Source: Alphaproteobacteria bacterium
Lineage (GTDB): Bacteria; Pseudomonadota; Alphaproteobacteria; Bin65
NCBI GenBank assembly: GCA_021776685.1
Contig: JAJFFJ010000033.1
Location: 1 to 62,143, forward strand
Direction of reading: 5' to 3'
Length of the DNA: 62,143 bases
Shown: positions 44,044 to 52,133 of the stretch, in pieces
Layout: each line of letters starts with the position of its first letter
How positions within the stretch are numbered: the stretch's first letter is position 1
Made by a program: the position numbers and the translations under genes
The notes under the pieces: model-generated
The model's input: the letters and a program-made list of their open reading frames with translations, nothing else
Told to the model about the DNA's origin: nothing
Database searches by the model: none

Positions 44044-44084
44044 TCGGGACGTCGGCACCTGCCGGCGTCCCGATTTCTTTGTCT
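44044..44084 (+). terminator. Rho-independent terminator after subunit 1
   Basis: A 12-bp stem (TCGGGACGTCGG with CCGGCGTCCCGA, one G-T pair) with loop CACCTG is followed by TTTCTTTGTCT. It lies 25 bp behind the subunit 1 stop codon, inside the presumed pilus operon, and should partially uncouple the first gene from the rest. Confidence 0.88.
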
Positions 44085-44266
44085 GGAGCACTATCCCAGC
44101 GAGGAACAGGAAAATAGAGCCCAAGCAATGCTGTGGTTCAGCAAAATAAAACGCCGCCTATCGGTTGTTAACCTTCCGTTAACAAATCGCTTGTTTCCTG
44201 CCGCCTGCATCCGTAGCCTTTCCGTAATTCGCCAAAAAAGCGAAGCTTGCGGGGAAGGTAAGCGGT

Positions 44267-44683
44267 ATGTATTGGGTCGGAGCGATTGTATCGGGACTCC
44301 TGTTGACCGTGAGTGGCGGCGCGCAGGCGGCCGAGGATGGCAAATTTGGCGCGACTTCCAGAGGATCTGTGGGCATTACGCTGGTCAAACCCGAAGCGGT
44401 TTCGGCCCCGAGCGATTTCAGTGTGCAGATGCAGCGGGCCGGCGACGTCTATCTGGGGGCGACCACCCAATGCCTGACCGGCGCCATCAACCTCAATCCT
44501 ACCGCAACACAAGGCGCGCCTCGGCCGGACGCCGGCGGTGCGGTTCTCGTGCAGGCCCGCTCTCTGGGGCCCTGCGCAGGCGGCGGCCAGGCCTACCGGC
44601 TGTTGTTCATGGCCGGAACCCAAACCGGCAACCAAACCAGCACCGTCAATCCCGACGGCGCGGTTCTGCTGCGTCCGGAATAA
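44267..44683 (+). CDS. Secreted pilus-subunit-like protein 2
   Basis: A 138-residue secreted protein. Signal peptide to about residue 21 (SGGAQA-AE). The mature start GKFGATSRGSVGITLVKP mirrors LGATSTGDIDINLIVP of subunit 1, and there are two cysteines (TTQCLTG, LGPCAGG). It lacks the long C-terminal part of subunit 1. The function is inferred only from position between other subunit genes and the usher-like gene. ATG 44267 has a GGGGAAGG element about 9 bases upstream. Confidence 0.65.
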   Translation: MYWVGAIVSGLLLTVSGGAQAAEDGKFGATSRGSVGITLVKPEAVSAPSDFSVQMQRAGDVYLGATTQCLTGAINLNPTATQGAPRPDAGGAVLVQARSLGPCAGGGQAYRLLFMAGTQTGNQTSTVNPDGAVLLRPE

Positions 44684-44709
44684 TCGTTCGCCTCTATCGC
44701 GCCGTTTTC

Positions 44710-45177
44710 GTGGCGGCGCTTCTGTCCCTGGGCGCCTCGGCATTCATGCCACCGGCGTCCGCGCAGCGGATCATCATTAACCAGTTGAATGACGTAAACC
44801 TGGGGCAGTGGCCCGGCTCCGGCGATATGCAGGGGGTCGAGCCCCATTGCGTTGGCCGCGACACGCCAAATTTCAGCACCGCGCAGCAATTCCGGCTGCG
44901 TGCTCGGGGGTCTGGGCCAGGCAATCGTTTCGTGATCTCCAGCGGTGCCAACACTATCGACTACATCGTGGAATATCGGGACAACGTCAATTCGACCGCC
45001 TGGACGGAGCTGCGGGCAAACGCGAACAACCAGCGGTTTTTTGCACCTCACTGGATCTTCTGTTTCTTCGGATTCAACACCCAGGAACTCCGGATCACTG
45101 TCCGGGAGGCGGATTTGATCGGCAAGCCCTCAGGCAGCTACACCGGCCGGCTGACGATCGTCGTTTCGCCAATTTAG
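44710..45177 (+). CDS. Secreted pilus-subunit-like protein 3 (start uncertain)
   Basis: At least 155 residues from GTG 44710. The mature domain, from RIIINQLNDVNLGQW to the end SGSYTGRLTIVVSPI, parallels subunit 1 (SRLNDVGTTW to TYTDTLTLLVTPQ), including an FCFF/FCVF cysteine strand. The predicted signal peptide looks truncated with this start: the charged n-region (VRLYR) lies just upstream, at 44686-44700, and the only codons before it are ATA (44680) and ATC (44683), overlapping the subunit 2 stop. A non-canonical start coupled to that stop is therefore possible. A tip or minor subunit is a guess. Confidence 0.62.
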   Translation: MAALLSLGASAFMPPASAQRIIINQLNDVNLGQWPGSGDMQGVEPHCVGRDTPNFSTAQQFRLRARGSGPGNRFVISSGANTIDYIVEYRDNVNSTAWTELRANANNQRFFAPHWIFCFFGFNTQELRITVREADLIGKPSGSYTGRLTIVVSPI

Positions 45178-45273
45178 GCCGCGCGTTAGCGATTTATTTA
45201 CCCTGTCCAGCAAGTATTGATCTGACGCCACCCGGAAATCCCGGCGTCAAACCCTAATATCGAGCAGGTAGCC

Positions 45274-45627
45274 GTGAGCCGGCTGATCCTCATATTACTC
45301 GTGGGCGGCATCGTCATGATGATGCGCATTCAGGCGGAGACAGATCCGTCGCCTGAGGCGTTGAACCGGATTGCGCCTGCCGCTGGTCAGGCGTCATACC
45401 CCGCGCGTGCCCGGCCCCGGACGTCAGCGCGCCGCGCTGCCAGGGGTCGCGCCCACCGTGGACGCACCCATCGCCCCCGGGCGCATCGTCCCCGTTCGCA
45501 TCGTCCCCGTCCACATCGCGCCCGTCCGCAGCGGAATGCCCGAAGCAAGCAGCGATCCCGCCGATATCTCGCGGGCCGGGCAAATGCAGGTCGAAGACCT
45601 GCCAAGAGGCGTTCGCACCGCCGCTAA
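45274..45627 (+). CDS. Small secreted His/Arg-repeat protein
   Basis: A 117-residue protein starting at GTG 45274. Residues 2-20 form a hydrophobic signal or anchor (LILILLVGGIVMMM). Residues 59-88 are six 5-residue units of type R-x-H-R-P, and the whole mature part is extremely basic. I know no family for it. It lies 96 bp behind subunit 3 and 255 bp before the usher-like gene. It could bind polyanions such as DNA, LPS or peptidoglycan, but this is speculation. An alternative frame across the repeat (45371-45655) is open too, so the reading is not certain. Confidence 0.45.
   Translation: MSRLILILLVGGIVMMMRIQAETDPSPEALNRIAPAAGQASYPARARPRTSARRAARGRAHRGRTHRPRAHRPRSHRPRPHRARPQRNARSKQRSRRYLAGRANAGRRPAKRRSHRR
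45448..45537 (+). repeat. Six degenerate 15-bp tandem repeats
   Basis: Six 15-bp units with consensus CGCNCCCATCGNCCC-like sequence encode the R-x-H-R-P pentapeptides of the small secreted protein. Units differ at several positions, so the array is old or under selection for the encoded pattern. Confidence 0.7.
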
Positions 45628-45882
45628 AATAAACTATCCCCAGGAACGTGGATAACTCGCGGCATTACTTAATACGCTGCTTGAGACCTTAACCATATTT
45701 GCCAAAAATTAAGTGCCAGTGCCTCAGAATATCGGTGTTTTGAGGCGACTCTAGCACGTGCGTCCATAGAGAACCGGTCAACCATACCGGTGGGCGACCT
45801 GCCGCTTGCGTCGCGGCATCGTCGCCAGCCGGACTACGCCGACTCCCTGCCGTCCGTTCGATCGGACTGCAAATCGGGCCGC

Positions 45883-48800
45883 GTGAAGCTGTGCCCGAAA
45901 TTGGGCCGGAACTTTTATCAGACAATATTGCTGAGATTTGCGCTGACGGCGCTGTTCTGCCTGGCCGTTGGTTTGCCGCGTGACGCCGTCGCCCAGTCCG
46001 TACCGTACACCCCCGGAAAAAAGCTGCCCGACGCCGACAAGGCAAAGAAGCCTGCCGGCAAGACCAAGAAGCCGCCACGTCGCAAGGCGCGCCAGGTGGA
46101 GGCGGCGCCACCCGCTGGATTTGAAAAGCTGCTGAAGCCCCAGCGCACACTGGTGGATCTGTTTCATTCAAACCGGCGCATTGGCCAGACCTTCGCAGTC
46201 TACAAACCGGGTTTGATGCGATTTGAAAAACCGGCGGCCATCATCAAACTGATCGGTATCCGCAAAAAGCATGTCGCCGCCGTTACCAAGGCCTTCAGTG
46301 GTTGGCTCAAGACCAACGTGGACCAGCTCTGCAGTCAGACCTATCGGCAGAAAGCCTGCGGTGATCTTTCGCCTAGTGTCGCTGGCATCATTTTCAATGA
46401 AGCCCGGCTGAAGGTGACGGTCTTCGTCAATACGGGGCTGCTGAAGGCGCAGGACAAGTGGCGCAGCAAGTTCCTGCGCTCTCCCAGCAAGAATGTGAGT
46501 TTTCTCTCACAGTTTGATGGGTCCCTAGCCGGCCAGAGTCAGACCGCCACTTCGCGGCTGGATTCCAACCTTCGGATGCTCAACCTGTTGAGTTGGCGGG
46601 ACTTCCGGCTGCGCAGCCAGACCAACACGTCACCCAAAGATGGCATCCAGGTCGAAACATTTGCAGCCGAGTGGGACCGGCGGGGTTTCGCCGCCCGGGC
46701 CGGTCTGATCCGCTCTACCGGGTCCCTGCTGTTGCCGCAGGTGACGCTTTATGGCGGCCATGTGGGAACGTCGGTCGATACCCGTATTGACCTTGATCAG
46801 GCCTTCGGTTCGCAATTGTCGATCTTCCTGCGGCGCCAGGCGATTGTCGAAGTCATCCGCGATGGTCGCGTGCTATCTGCGCGGTTCTATCCGTCGGGCA
46901 ATCAGTTGCTGGATACCCGAAATCTGCCATCGGGTGCCTACAACGTCACCCTGCGGATTCGCGAGACGGATGGCGCTGTGCGCGAGGAGACCCGCTTCTT
47001 TTCGAAGAGCTCCCAAATTCCGCCCAAGGACCTGCCGCTGATATTCGTGGAAGGCGGTGTCATCGGGCGGGTGCGCGACTCGGGCGTACCGGAACGCAGC
47101 GACATTCCCTACATCAACATCGGCGGCCGCCTGCGGGTGCGGGATAACCTGGCTCTGGGCGCCCAATTCTCCGCAACGGACGGTGAAGGCGCGGGCGAGG
47201 TCAATCTGTTCTTCCTGAGCCGATACCTGCGCTTCAATTTCTCGGCCGTTGGCACCAGTCGAGGTGACTGGGGCGTCGGCGCGGGCATCTCGGGCAACTA
47301 CAAGGGCATCAACGGCGGCATCAATGCGCGGTATGTGCGGGGACCAAAAGACCGGGTCATCAACCCGACCTTTCCCAAGACCTTCCGCTTCATCGGCGAC
47401 CGCGCGTTGCAGGTCACCGGCAGTATTTCCTACCGCTACCGCGACATCGACTTCGGTGTGTCCGCATCAGTCACGGATTCTCCGGTATCCGGTCTCAGCT
47501 GGACGGTCAGCCCCAAGGTGACGGTGCCCTTGTGGCGCAAGCGCGAGCACAACCTCTCCTTTGTGGGCAATGCGTCCGCGGGAAATCGCGACATCCAGAT
47601 CCTCGGCAAGCTGGTCTATCGCTGGCGGCGGCCGAAATATTCGGTGGCGGCAGAGGCGGGCGCGCGATATCGCCGGTCAAGTGACGGCTCATCCAGCGTT
47701 AGTGACGTGGCGACCCTGCGGGGTACCTACAACCTGCCGGACTGGCGCGGGCACAGCACAACGACCCGGGCCGAGGCCCGCCGGGACAACAACCGAACGC
47801 AGTTTGGCGCGGGCGCCCGCACCACCGGGCCCCTGGGCCGCTATTCGGTCTCGGCAAACCATTCGCGGGGCGGCAGTAGCTCCAACACCAGCTATGCCGC
47901 CACCCTTTCCGTGGGCCTGGCGCTTGACCGCAAGGGTGTCGCCGTGGGTGGCCGGTCGCGCACAGAATCAGCCATCATCGTCAAGATTCGCGGCGCCGAC
48001 AGCCAGTCGAAATTCCGGGTGTTGGTGGACGGCCAGTCCCGGCAGATTTTCACCGGCGACACCACCAAGCCGATCTTCCTCCGGCCTTATAAGAAATACC
48101 GCATCGCGATCCGGCCGCTGGTGGTCAACCGGGAGAAATCCTTCGCCAACGTCGATACGGGTCAACGCGAAGTCATCCTTTATCCTGGCACCGTGCGGAC
48201 CATCGAATGGCGTGTGGTGCAGGTCTATGTGGTCTTTGGCCGGGCGCTGGCACCGGGTGGCGCCCCCATCGGCAATGCCGAAATCAAGGGCGTCAATGGC
48301 GTCGCGGAGACCGGACCCAAGGGGTATTTCCAGGCCGAGATCAAGTCGACCACGCGGCGGCTGCGCTTCATCGCCGGCAAGGGCCGGGAATGTGTGGTGG
48401 CGCTGCCCAGGCTGAAGGCGAAGAACGGGTTCGCCCGGATCGGCGATCTGGTTTGTGGCCTGAAGCAGGCGAGCACCTCTCCACGTCTGCCGCCGGTCGC
48501 GGCCAAAAAAACGCCGGCAGCTGGTGGCGGGACATCCAGTCTCAAACTTGCCCAGAACTACCGCGCCGTCAGAGGTTTTCGCCTGGGACAAGGACGCGGC
48601 CAGAACCGTGGCCAGAACCGTGGCCAGAACCGTGGCGCAGGTCGCGCCTCGGCCCCGCGGCGGCCGTCTGTCGCCAGGCCGCAAGCAGCCGTCAAAAGCG
48701 CCCGCGAACTCGAGGCCGCCCATCGGCCAGCCGCCGGCAAGGGCAAGCGGCTCCGCCGGCGACGCAGCTATTGGATACAGGTGGGCTCCCACCGGGCGCG

Positions 48801-49203
48801 ATCGGCGGCAAGGCGGCGTGAGGCCGAGGTGCGCCCGGCAATAAACCGTTTGATGGCCAGGGCGCCCCTGGCCGGCAAGGTGCTGCCGGGGCGGTCCCGC
48901 AACGCCAAGAAGAGATACTACAAGGTCGTGTTCGGCCCCTTGTCGAACCGGCAACACGCAGTACGGCTTTGCCGTGCGCTCAGGAAAACACGCATTGGCT
49001 GTCTGGTGACCCGGCGGACCGGTCCGGCACTTGCCAAACGTCAGCGTGGTGCCTTGAGCAATCGGCAGCCGGCGCGGCGCGCAGTTTCCCGCGCGGCGTC
49101 CACCCGAGGCCCGTCAGACCGGCGGCGTATGAAAGCCAAACCAGGCGACGCACCTGGTTTGCCGATCAGCACGTCGCCGGGATTGAAGGGTCTGGGGAAA
49201 TGA
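45883..49203 (+). CDS. Usher-like outer-membrane protein with C-terminal SPOR domain
   Basis: A 1106-residue secreted protein. Signal peptide to about residue 38 (LLRFALTALFCLAVGL to AVAQ). A basic linker and an N-terminal domain precede a long beta-strand-rich barrel region (about 230-690), with usher-like features such as SIFLRRQAIVEVIRDGRVLSARFYPSG, NLPSGAYNVTLRIRETDG and PLIFVEGGVIGRVRDSG. Carboxypeptidase-like folds follow (APGGAPIGNAEIKGVNGV). Then come a GQNR repeat and a SPOR domain (about 962-1046: SYWIQVGS to YYKVVFGPLSNRQHAVRLCRAL). The pattern fits the alternative (CS1/TcfC, EcpC-like) usher group. GTG 45883 gives a normal signal peptide; GTG 45790 would place it at residue 48. 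Confidence 0.72.
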   Translation: MKLCPKLGRNFYQTILLRFALTALFCLAVGLPRDAVAQSVPYTPGKKLPDADKAKKPAGKTKKPPRRKARQVEAAPPAGFEKLLKPQRTLVDLFHSNRRIGQTFAVYKPGLMRFEKPAAIIKLIGIRKKHVAAVTKAFSGWLKTNVDQLCSQTYRQKACGDLSPSVAGIIFNEARLKVTVFVNTGLLKAQDKWRSKFLRSPSKNVSFLSQFDGSLAGQSQTATSRLDSNLRMLNLLSWRDFRLRSQTNTSPKDGIQVETFAAEWDRRGFAARAGLIRSTGSLLLPQVTLYGGHVGTSVDTRIDLDQAFGSQLSIFLRRQAIVEVIRDGRVLSARFYPSGNQLLDTRNLPSGAYNVTLRIRETDGAVREETRFFSKSSQIPPKDLPLIFVEGGVIGRVRDSGVPERSDIPYINIGGRLRVRDNLALGAQFSATDGEGAGEVNLFFLSRYLRFNFSAVGTSRGDWGVGAGISGNYKGINGGINARYVRGPKDRVINPTFPKTFRFIGDRALQVTGSISYRYRDIDFGVSASVTDSPVSGLSWTVSPKVTVPLWRKREHNLSFVGNASAGNRDIQILGKLVYRWRRPKYSVAAEAGARYRRSSDGSSSVSDVATLRGTYNLPDWRGHSTTTRAEARRDNNRTQFGAGARTTGPLGRYSVSANHSRGGSSSNTSYAATLSVGLALDRKGVAVGGRSRTESAIIVKIRGADSQSKFRVLVDGQSRQIFTGDTTKPIFLRPYKKYRIAIRPLVVNREKSFANVDTGQREVILYPGTVRTIEWRVVQVYVVFGRALAPGGAPIGNAEIKGVNGVAETGPKGYFQAEIKSTTRRLRFIAGKGRECVVALPRLKAKNGFARIGDLVCGLKQASTSPRLPPVAAKKTPAAGGGTSSLKLAQNYRAVRGFRLGQGRGQNRGQNRGQNRGAGRASAPRRPSVARPQAAVKSARELEAAHRPAAGKGKRLRRRRSYWIQVGSHRARSAARRREAEVRPAINRLMARAPLAGKVLPGRSRNAKKRYYKVVFGPLSNRQHAVRLCRALRKTRIGCLVTRRTGPALAKRQRGALSNRQPARRAVSRAASTRGPSDRRRMKAKPGDAPGLPISTSPGLKGLGK
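48598..48633 (+). repeat. Three exact 12-bp tandem repeats in the usher gene
   Basis: GGCCAGAACCGT is repeated three times without change and encodes GQNR x3, in the disordered linker before the SPOR domain. Exact repetition suggests recent slippage or length variation between strains. Confidence 0.85.
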
Positions 49204-49310
49204 GGACGTTGTGCATCATGGGAGATTGCGCCCGCGCCGGATATCGGGGCCATTTGGCCCGCCAGGAAGGGGCCCGGCCAGCGCGCACGCATTTTAGGTG
49301 AGACGCACGC

Positions 49311-50003
49311 CTAGAATGTAAGCCGCTCGGTCTGGGTGCCGACCTGCATGAGATATTGCACCGGTCCGCGTCCGCGCAGCTTGATGCGCACCGTGGTGCC
49401 GGGGTAAAGCCGCCGTGCCGGCAGGGCCGCGCAGCGTTTGCTGCCGCGTGGGCACTGCTTGCCTTCCAGCAGCAGGGCGTTGGTGTTGCCGTTGTTGGTG
49501 ACCACGAGGTTGCGACCCTCCCGTGTGCCGGTCACGTTGGCGCGTGCCTTGGCCGGCCGCTGGATGACCAGCAGGTCGTAGCCGACAACGATCTTTACCG
49601 CATTCCGCTTGGATTTGATCTTGCCGACCACCGGCTTGATCGTGACCCGATAGATCCGGTCACTGCCGTCGGGCGCGGACAGGGAAGCAAAACGCACAAT
49701 GCGCCGCTGGCCCGGTTCCAGGATCATGCGCAGGGGCGACACCAGCAGGCCGTGCTGGCCGGGATCGACAATGCGCACCCGCGCCTCGTTGCTTTTGCCC
49801 GGGTTCATGATCTGCGATGGCTCAATCACGATATACATGCGCGCGCGGCCGCGGTTGAGTACCTCGATATCCGCTCGGCGTTTGGCCGGAGAAACAAAGT
49901 CGACAATCACCTGGCTGATGACCATATCGGCGGTGGCCGGCGCGGGAGCCAAGGTGGCGAGCGGGAAAAACAGGGCAGGGACAAGCAGGCGTTTGGCAAG
50001 CAT
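49311..50003 (-). CDS. PapD-like periplasmic pilus chaperone
   Basis: A 230-residue secreted protein with a signal peptide to about residue 26 (LLVPALFFPLATLAPAPATA). Two Ig-like domains follow. Chaperone-like features are ADIEVLNRGRARMYIVIEPSQI, GLLVSPLRMILEPGQRRIVRF (the edge-strand region before the inter-domain hinge) and DGSDRIYRVTIKPV. The fit is best to the alternative (EcpB/CfaA-type) chaperones. It converges with the usher-like gene, 108 bp apart, so it needs its own promoter, unusual for such loci. Two cysteines (CPRGSKRC) occur near the C-terminus. ATG 50003 is chosen from the signal peptide; the frame further up crosses the tRNA. Confidence 0.78.
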   Translation of the reverse strand: MLAKRLLVPALFFPLATLAPAPATADMVISQVIVDFVSPAKRRADIEVLNRGRARMYIVIEPSQIMNPGKSNEARVRIVDPGQHGLLVSPLRMILEPGQRRIVRFASLSAPDGSDRIYRVTIKPVVGKIKSKRNAVKIVVGYDLLVIQRPAKARANVTGTREGRNLVVTNNGNTNALLLEGKQCPRGSKRCAALPARRLYPGTTVRIKLRGRGPVQYLMQVGTQTERLTF

Positions 50004-50239
50004 TGGCAGAACAGGGTCCTTCAGGTCTTTGGCCGCGTCAGGTTTAGATGGGCCAGGCCGTCTGTAGGCAGGGATTATAGCGAGGTTAGGGCGAAGCCAT
50101 TGACGAATTATTAACCATGATCGCCCGGGTGGCGGAGCGGTGCAAGATACAGCCGCCTGCGGCGAGAATTTTGTCCACCGCCGCTTGACCGCCGCCGCCG
50201 CGCCACTATCATCCGCCCCTCGCGTGCGTACGGCCCGGT

Positions 50240-50326
50240 GCCCCTGTGGCGGAATTGGTAGACGCGCTGGATTCAAAATCCAGTTCCGGCAACGGAGTGG
50301 GAGTTCGACTCTCCCCGGGGGCACCA
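50240..50326 (+). tRNA. tRNA-Leu (anticodon CAA)
   Basis: An 87-nt class II tRNA with the CCA end encoded. Acceptor stem GCCCCTG (50240-50246) pairs with CGGGGGC (50316-50322), discriminator A at 50323, CCA at 50324-50326. The anticodon arm is CTGGA-TTCAAAA-TCCAG, giving CAA (reads UUG). The long variable arm and the T-arm GAGTTCGACTCTC are present. Confidence 0.97.
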
Positions 50327-50637
50327 ATTTCGGCCGGACGCAGGCGCGCTCACGTCGCTTACAATGTCGCTTACAACGTCGAAAGCAACGTCGGCCCGCC
50401 GGAAGGCTCTATCTGTTCTTCGTTGGTTGGTTCAACTGATTGGACCGCGTTGCCGCGTGGATCAGCAAATAAGCCTTTCACCCGGCGCGGCAATGGACCA
50501 AAGGCACCGTCATAATTTCGGGTAAAGAATGCATCACGATCAACTACTGACGTGAGAAGGTTGTTTATTTCGAGCGTCGTTCGGTCAACAATGCGCAGGG
50601 ATATAATCGACAAGCCCGAAAAAAACGGAGCAGTCGA
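50327..50637. other. 311-bp region downstream of tRNA-Leu
   Basis: Between tRNA-Leu and the Slam-like gene. It begins with three 12-bp repeats (GTCGCTTACAAT, GTCGCTTACAAC, GTCGAAAGCAAC at 50354-50389) and is less GC-rich than its surroundings. An 80-codon reverse frame (50371-50613) has no family match and no RBS I trust. No integrase, no duplicate of the tRNA 3' end within this window. The promoter of the downstream gene should be here. Confidence 0.5.
50354..50389 (+). repeat. Three 12-bp tandem repeats 3' of tRNA-Leu
   Basis: Two units differ in the last base only and the third is degenerate. They lie 28 bp behind the tRNA CCA end. Role unknown. Confidence 0.7.
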
Positions 50638-52089
50638 GTGGGGAGAATTAGGGGGGGTGGTTTTCCACTCCAGTACATTCGCACTTATGGTGCGGTGTTG
50701 ATTGGCATTTATTGCCTGATCGGCCGTGATGGCGCGTCAGCGCAGGGCATCACGCGCACGATTGAGCGACCCTCGCAAGATATCGAGAAGCGCCGGCGCA
50801 CGGTCGATTCCGTCCGGAAGTCTCGCAAACAGGTCCTCCTGCGCGGCGCGAAGGTTACCTTCGAACAGGTGGTTGCCAATCCCCGGGATCTGAACCTCGC
50901 TTTTCGTTACGCGCAGCAGCAGATCCGGGCCGGCGATCTGTTGGGCGCCTCAGGTACGCTGGAACGAATTCTTATTGCCAATGCCAATCTGCACAGGGTT
51001 CGTGCGGTCTATGCGATTGTTCTGTTTCGCCTGAAGAATTTCATCGAGGCAGAACGGGAACTGGCCACTGTCCTGCGCGCTAAAATTCCGGACTCGCTCC
51101 GGCGCCAGCTGCAGCCTTTTGCCGAGACCGCCAAGCGCCGGCAGAAGGACACGCGTTTCACCGCCCTGTTCAGCTTCGGATATGTCTGGGACAGCAACCG
51201 CAACGCGTCGGCGTCGAAGGAAGATCTGACCCGCCTGTTTGGTCCGACGGCCACCAATCCAACAGGCGCCGGCGGCGCGCCTGACAACGCATTCCAGGTC
51301 ATTGTCAGCCTTGGCGGTGAGCATGACGTCAGCGTGCAAAAACGCCACCGCCTCGTCGGCTCAGTTGCCTACTACTACCAGAACCAGACCAAACTGCATT
51401 TTTTTGACACCCAGTCGGTGGCCGTTCAAGGCGGCGGCGTCTACGACGGCGGGGCCTGGGAATTGCAGGCGCTTCTGTTTTATCGGTTCCAGAATCTTTC
51501 TCAGCAGCCGCTTGCCCATGTGGTGGGCGGTCGGGTGGACTATATTCGCCCGCTAACCCGCAAGACCCGCCTGACTGCCTTCATGCAGCTCGAGGCGCAG
51601 AGTTTCAGGAAACTGCGTGAAGTGCCCATCCAGCATCTGCGGACCGGGCCGGAATATCGCGCCGGCCTCGATCTTGTGCATTTGTGGAGAGGTGATCTTC
51701 AGATTGTTGGCGGCGCAACAGCGATCCGGAAAGCCGCAACAGGGTTTTTCAACGACTACACGGGCGTTTTGCTCACCGGGCGCGCTGTCTATCTTTTTGG
51801 CGCGGGGCTGTTTGTGTTGGGTCAGGCCTCTTGGGAGTACGATCTCTATGATGAAGCCGATGGCTTCGTCAGTACCCGGCGGCGGCAGGATCATATTGTA
51901 CGTGTGGTCGGCACAATTGGCGTGCCGGTGACAGCGATGGTTCCGAGCAGCGTCGTCTTGCCCAGATATTTAAGGGGCACGGTGTTCACCCTTACGGGGG
52001 AAATGTACCGGGCCTTCTCCAACGTGCGGGTTTTTGCCTACACGAATTTCCGGATTGGGGCAGCCGTCACTTTCCGATTCGATTTCTAG
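50638..52089 (+). CDS. Slam/DUF560-like outer-membrane protein (TPR plus beta-barrel)
   Basis: A 483-residue protein. A signal peptide (to about SAQG, residue 37) is followed by a helical TPR-like region (about 60-170: NLAFRYAQQQIRAGDLLGASGTLERIL, AVYAIVLFRLKNFIEAERELATVL) and a C-terminal barrel of about 300 residues that starts with ALFSFGYVWDSNRNASAS and ends in Phe (AAVTFRFDF). This is the layout of surface lipoprotein assembly modulators (type XI secretion OMPs), which move barrel-tailed cargo through the outer membrane. The start is GTG 50638, with GGAG seven bases upstream. A 44-bp gap separates it from the FecR gene, its likely partner. Confidence 0.78.
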   Translation: MGRIRGGGFPLQYIRTYGAVLIGIYCLIGRDGASAQGITRTIERPSQDIEKRRRTVDSVRKSRKQVLLRGAKVTFEQVVANPRDLNLAFRYAQQQIRAGDLLGASGTLERILIANANLHRVRAVYAIVLFRLKNFIEAERELATVLRAKIPDSLRRQLQPFAETAKRRQKDTRFTALFSFGYVWDSNRNASASKEDLTRLFGPTATNPTGAGGAPDNAFQVIVSLGGEHDVSVQKRHRLVGSVAYYYQNQTKLHFFDTQSVAVQGGGVYDGGAWELQALLFYRFQNLSQQPLAHVVGGRVDYIRPLTRKTRLTAFMQLEAQSFRKLREVPIQHLRTGPEYRAGLDLVHLWRGDLQIVGGATAIRKAATGFFNDYTGVLLTGRAVYLFGAGLFVLGQASWEYDLYDEADGFVSTRRRQDHIVRVVGTIGVPVTAMVPSSVVLPRYLRGTVFTLTGEMYRAFSNVRVFAYTNFRIGAAVTFRFDF

Positions 52090-52133
52090 GGCGCGGCGTA
52101 TCGCGGCGCGGCCTGCAAAAAGAGAGCCGAAAC

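Noticed and set aside
48598-48633. Tandem repeats here and at 45448 and 50354 as CRISPR-like arrays
   Set aside because: Units are 12-15 bp without spacers, and two of the arrays lie in coding frames with period divisible by three.
50246-50515. Open frame beginning MAELVDALDSKSS
   Set aside because: It is the translation of tRNA-Leu and its flank; this peptide is a known artefact of leucine tRNA genes.
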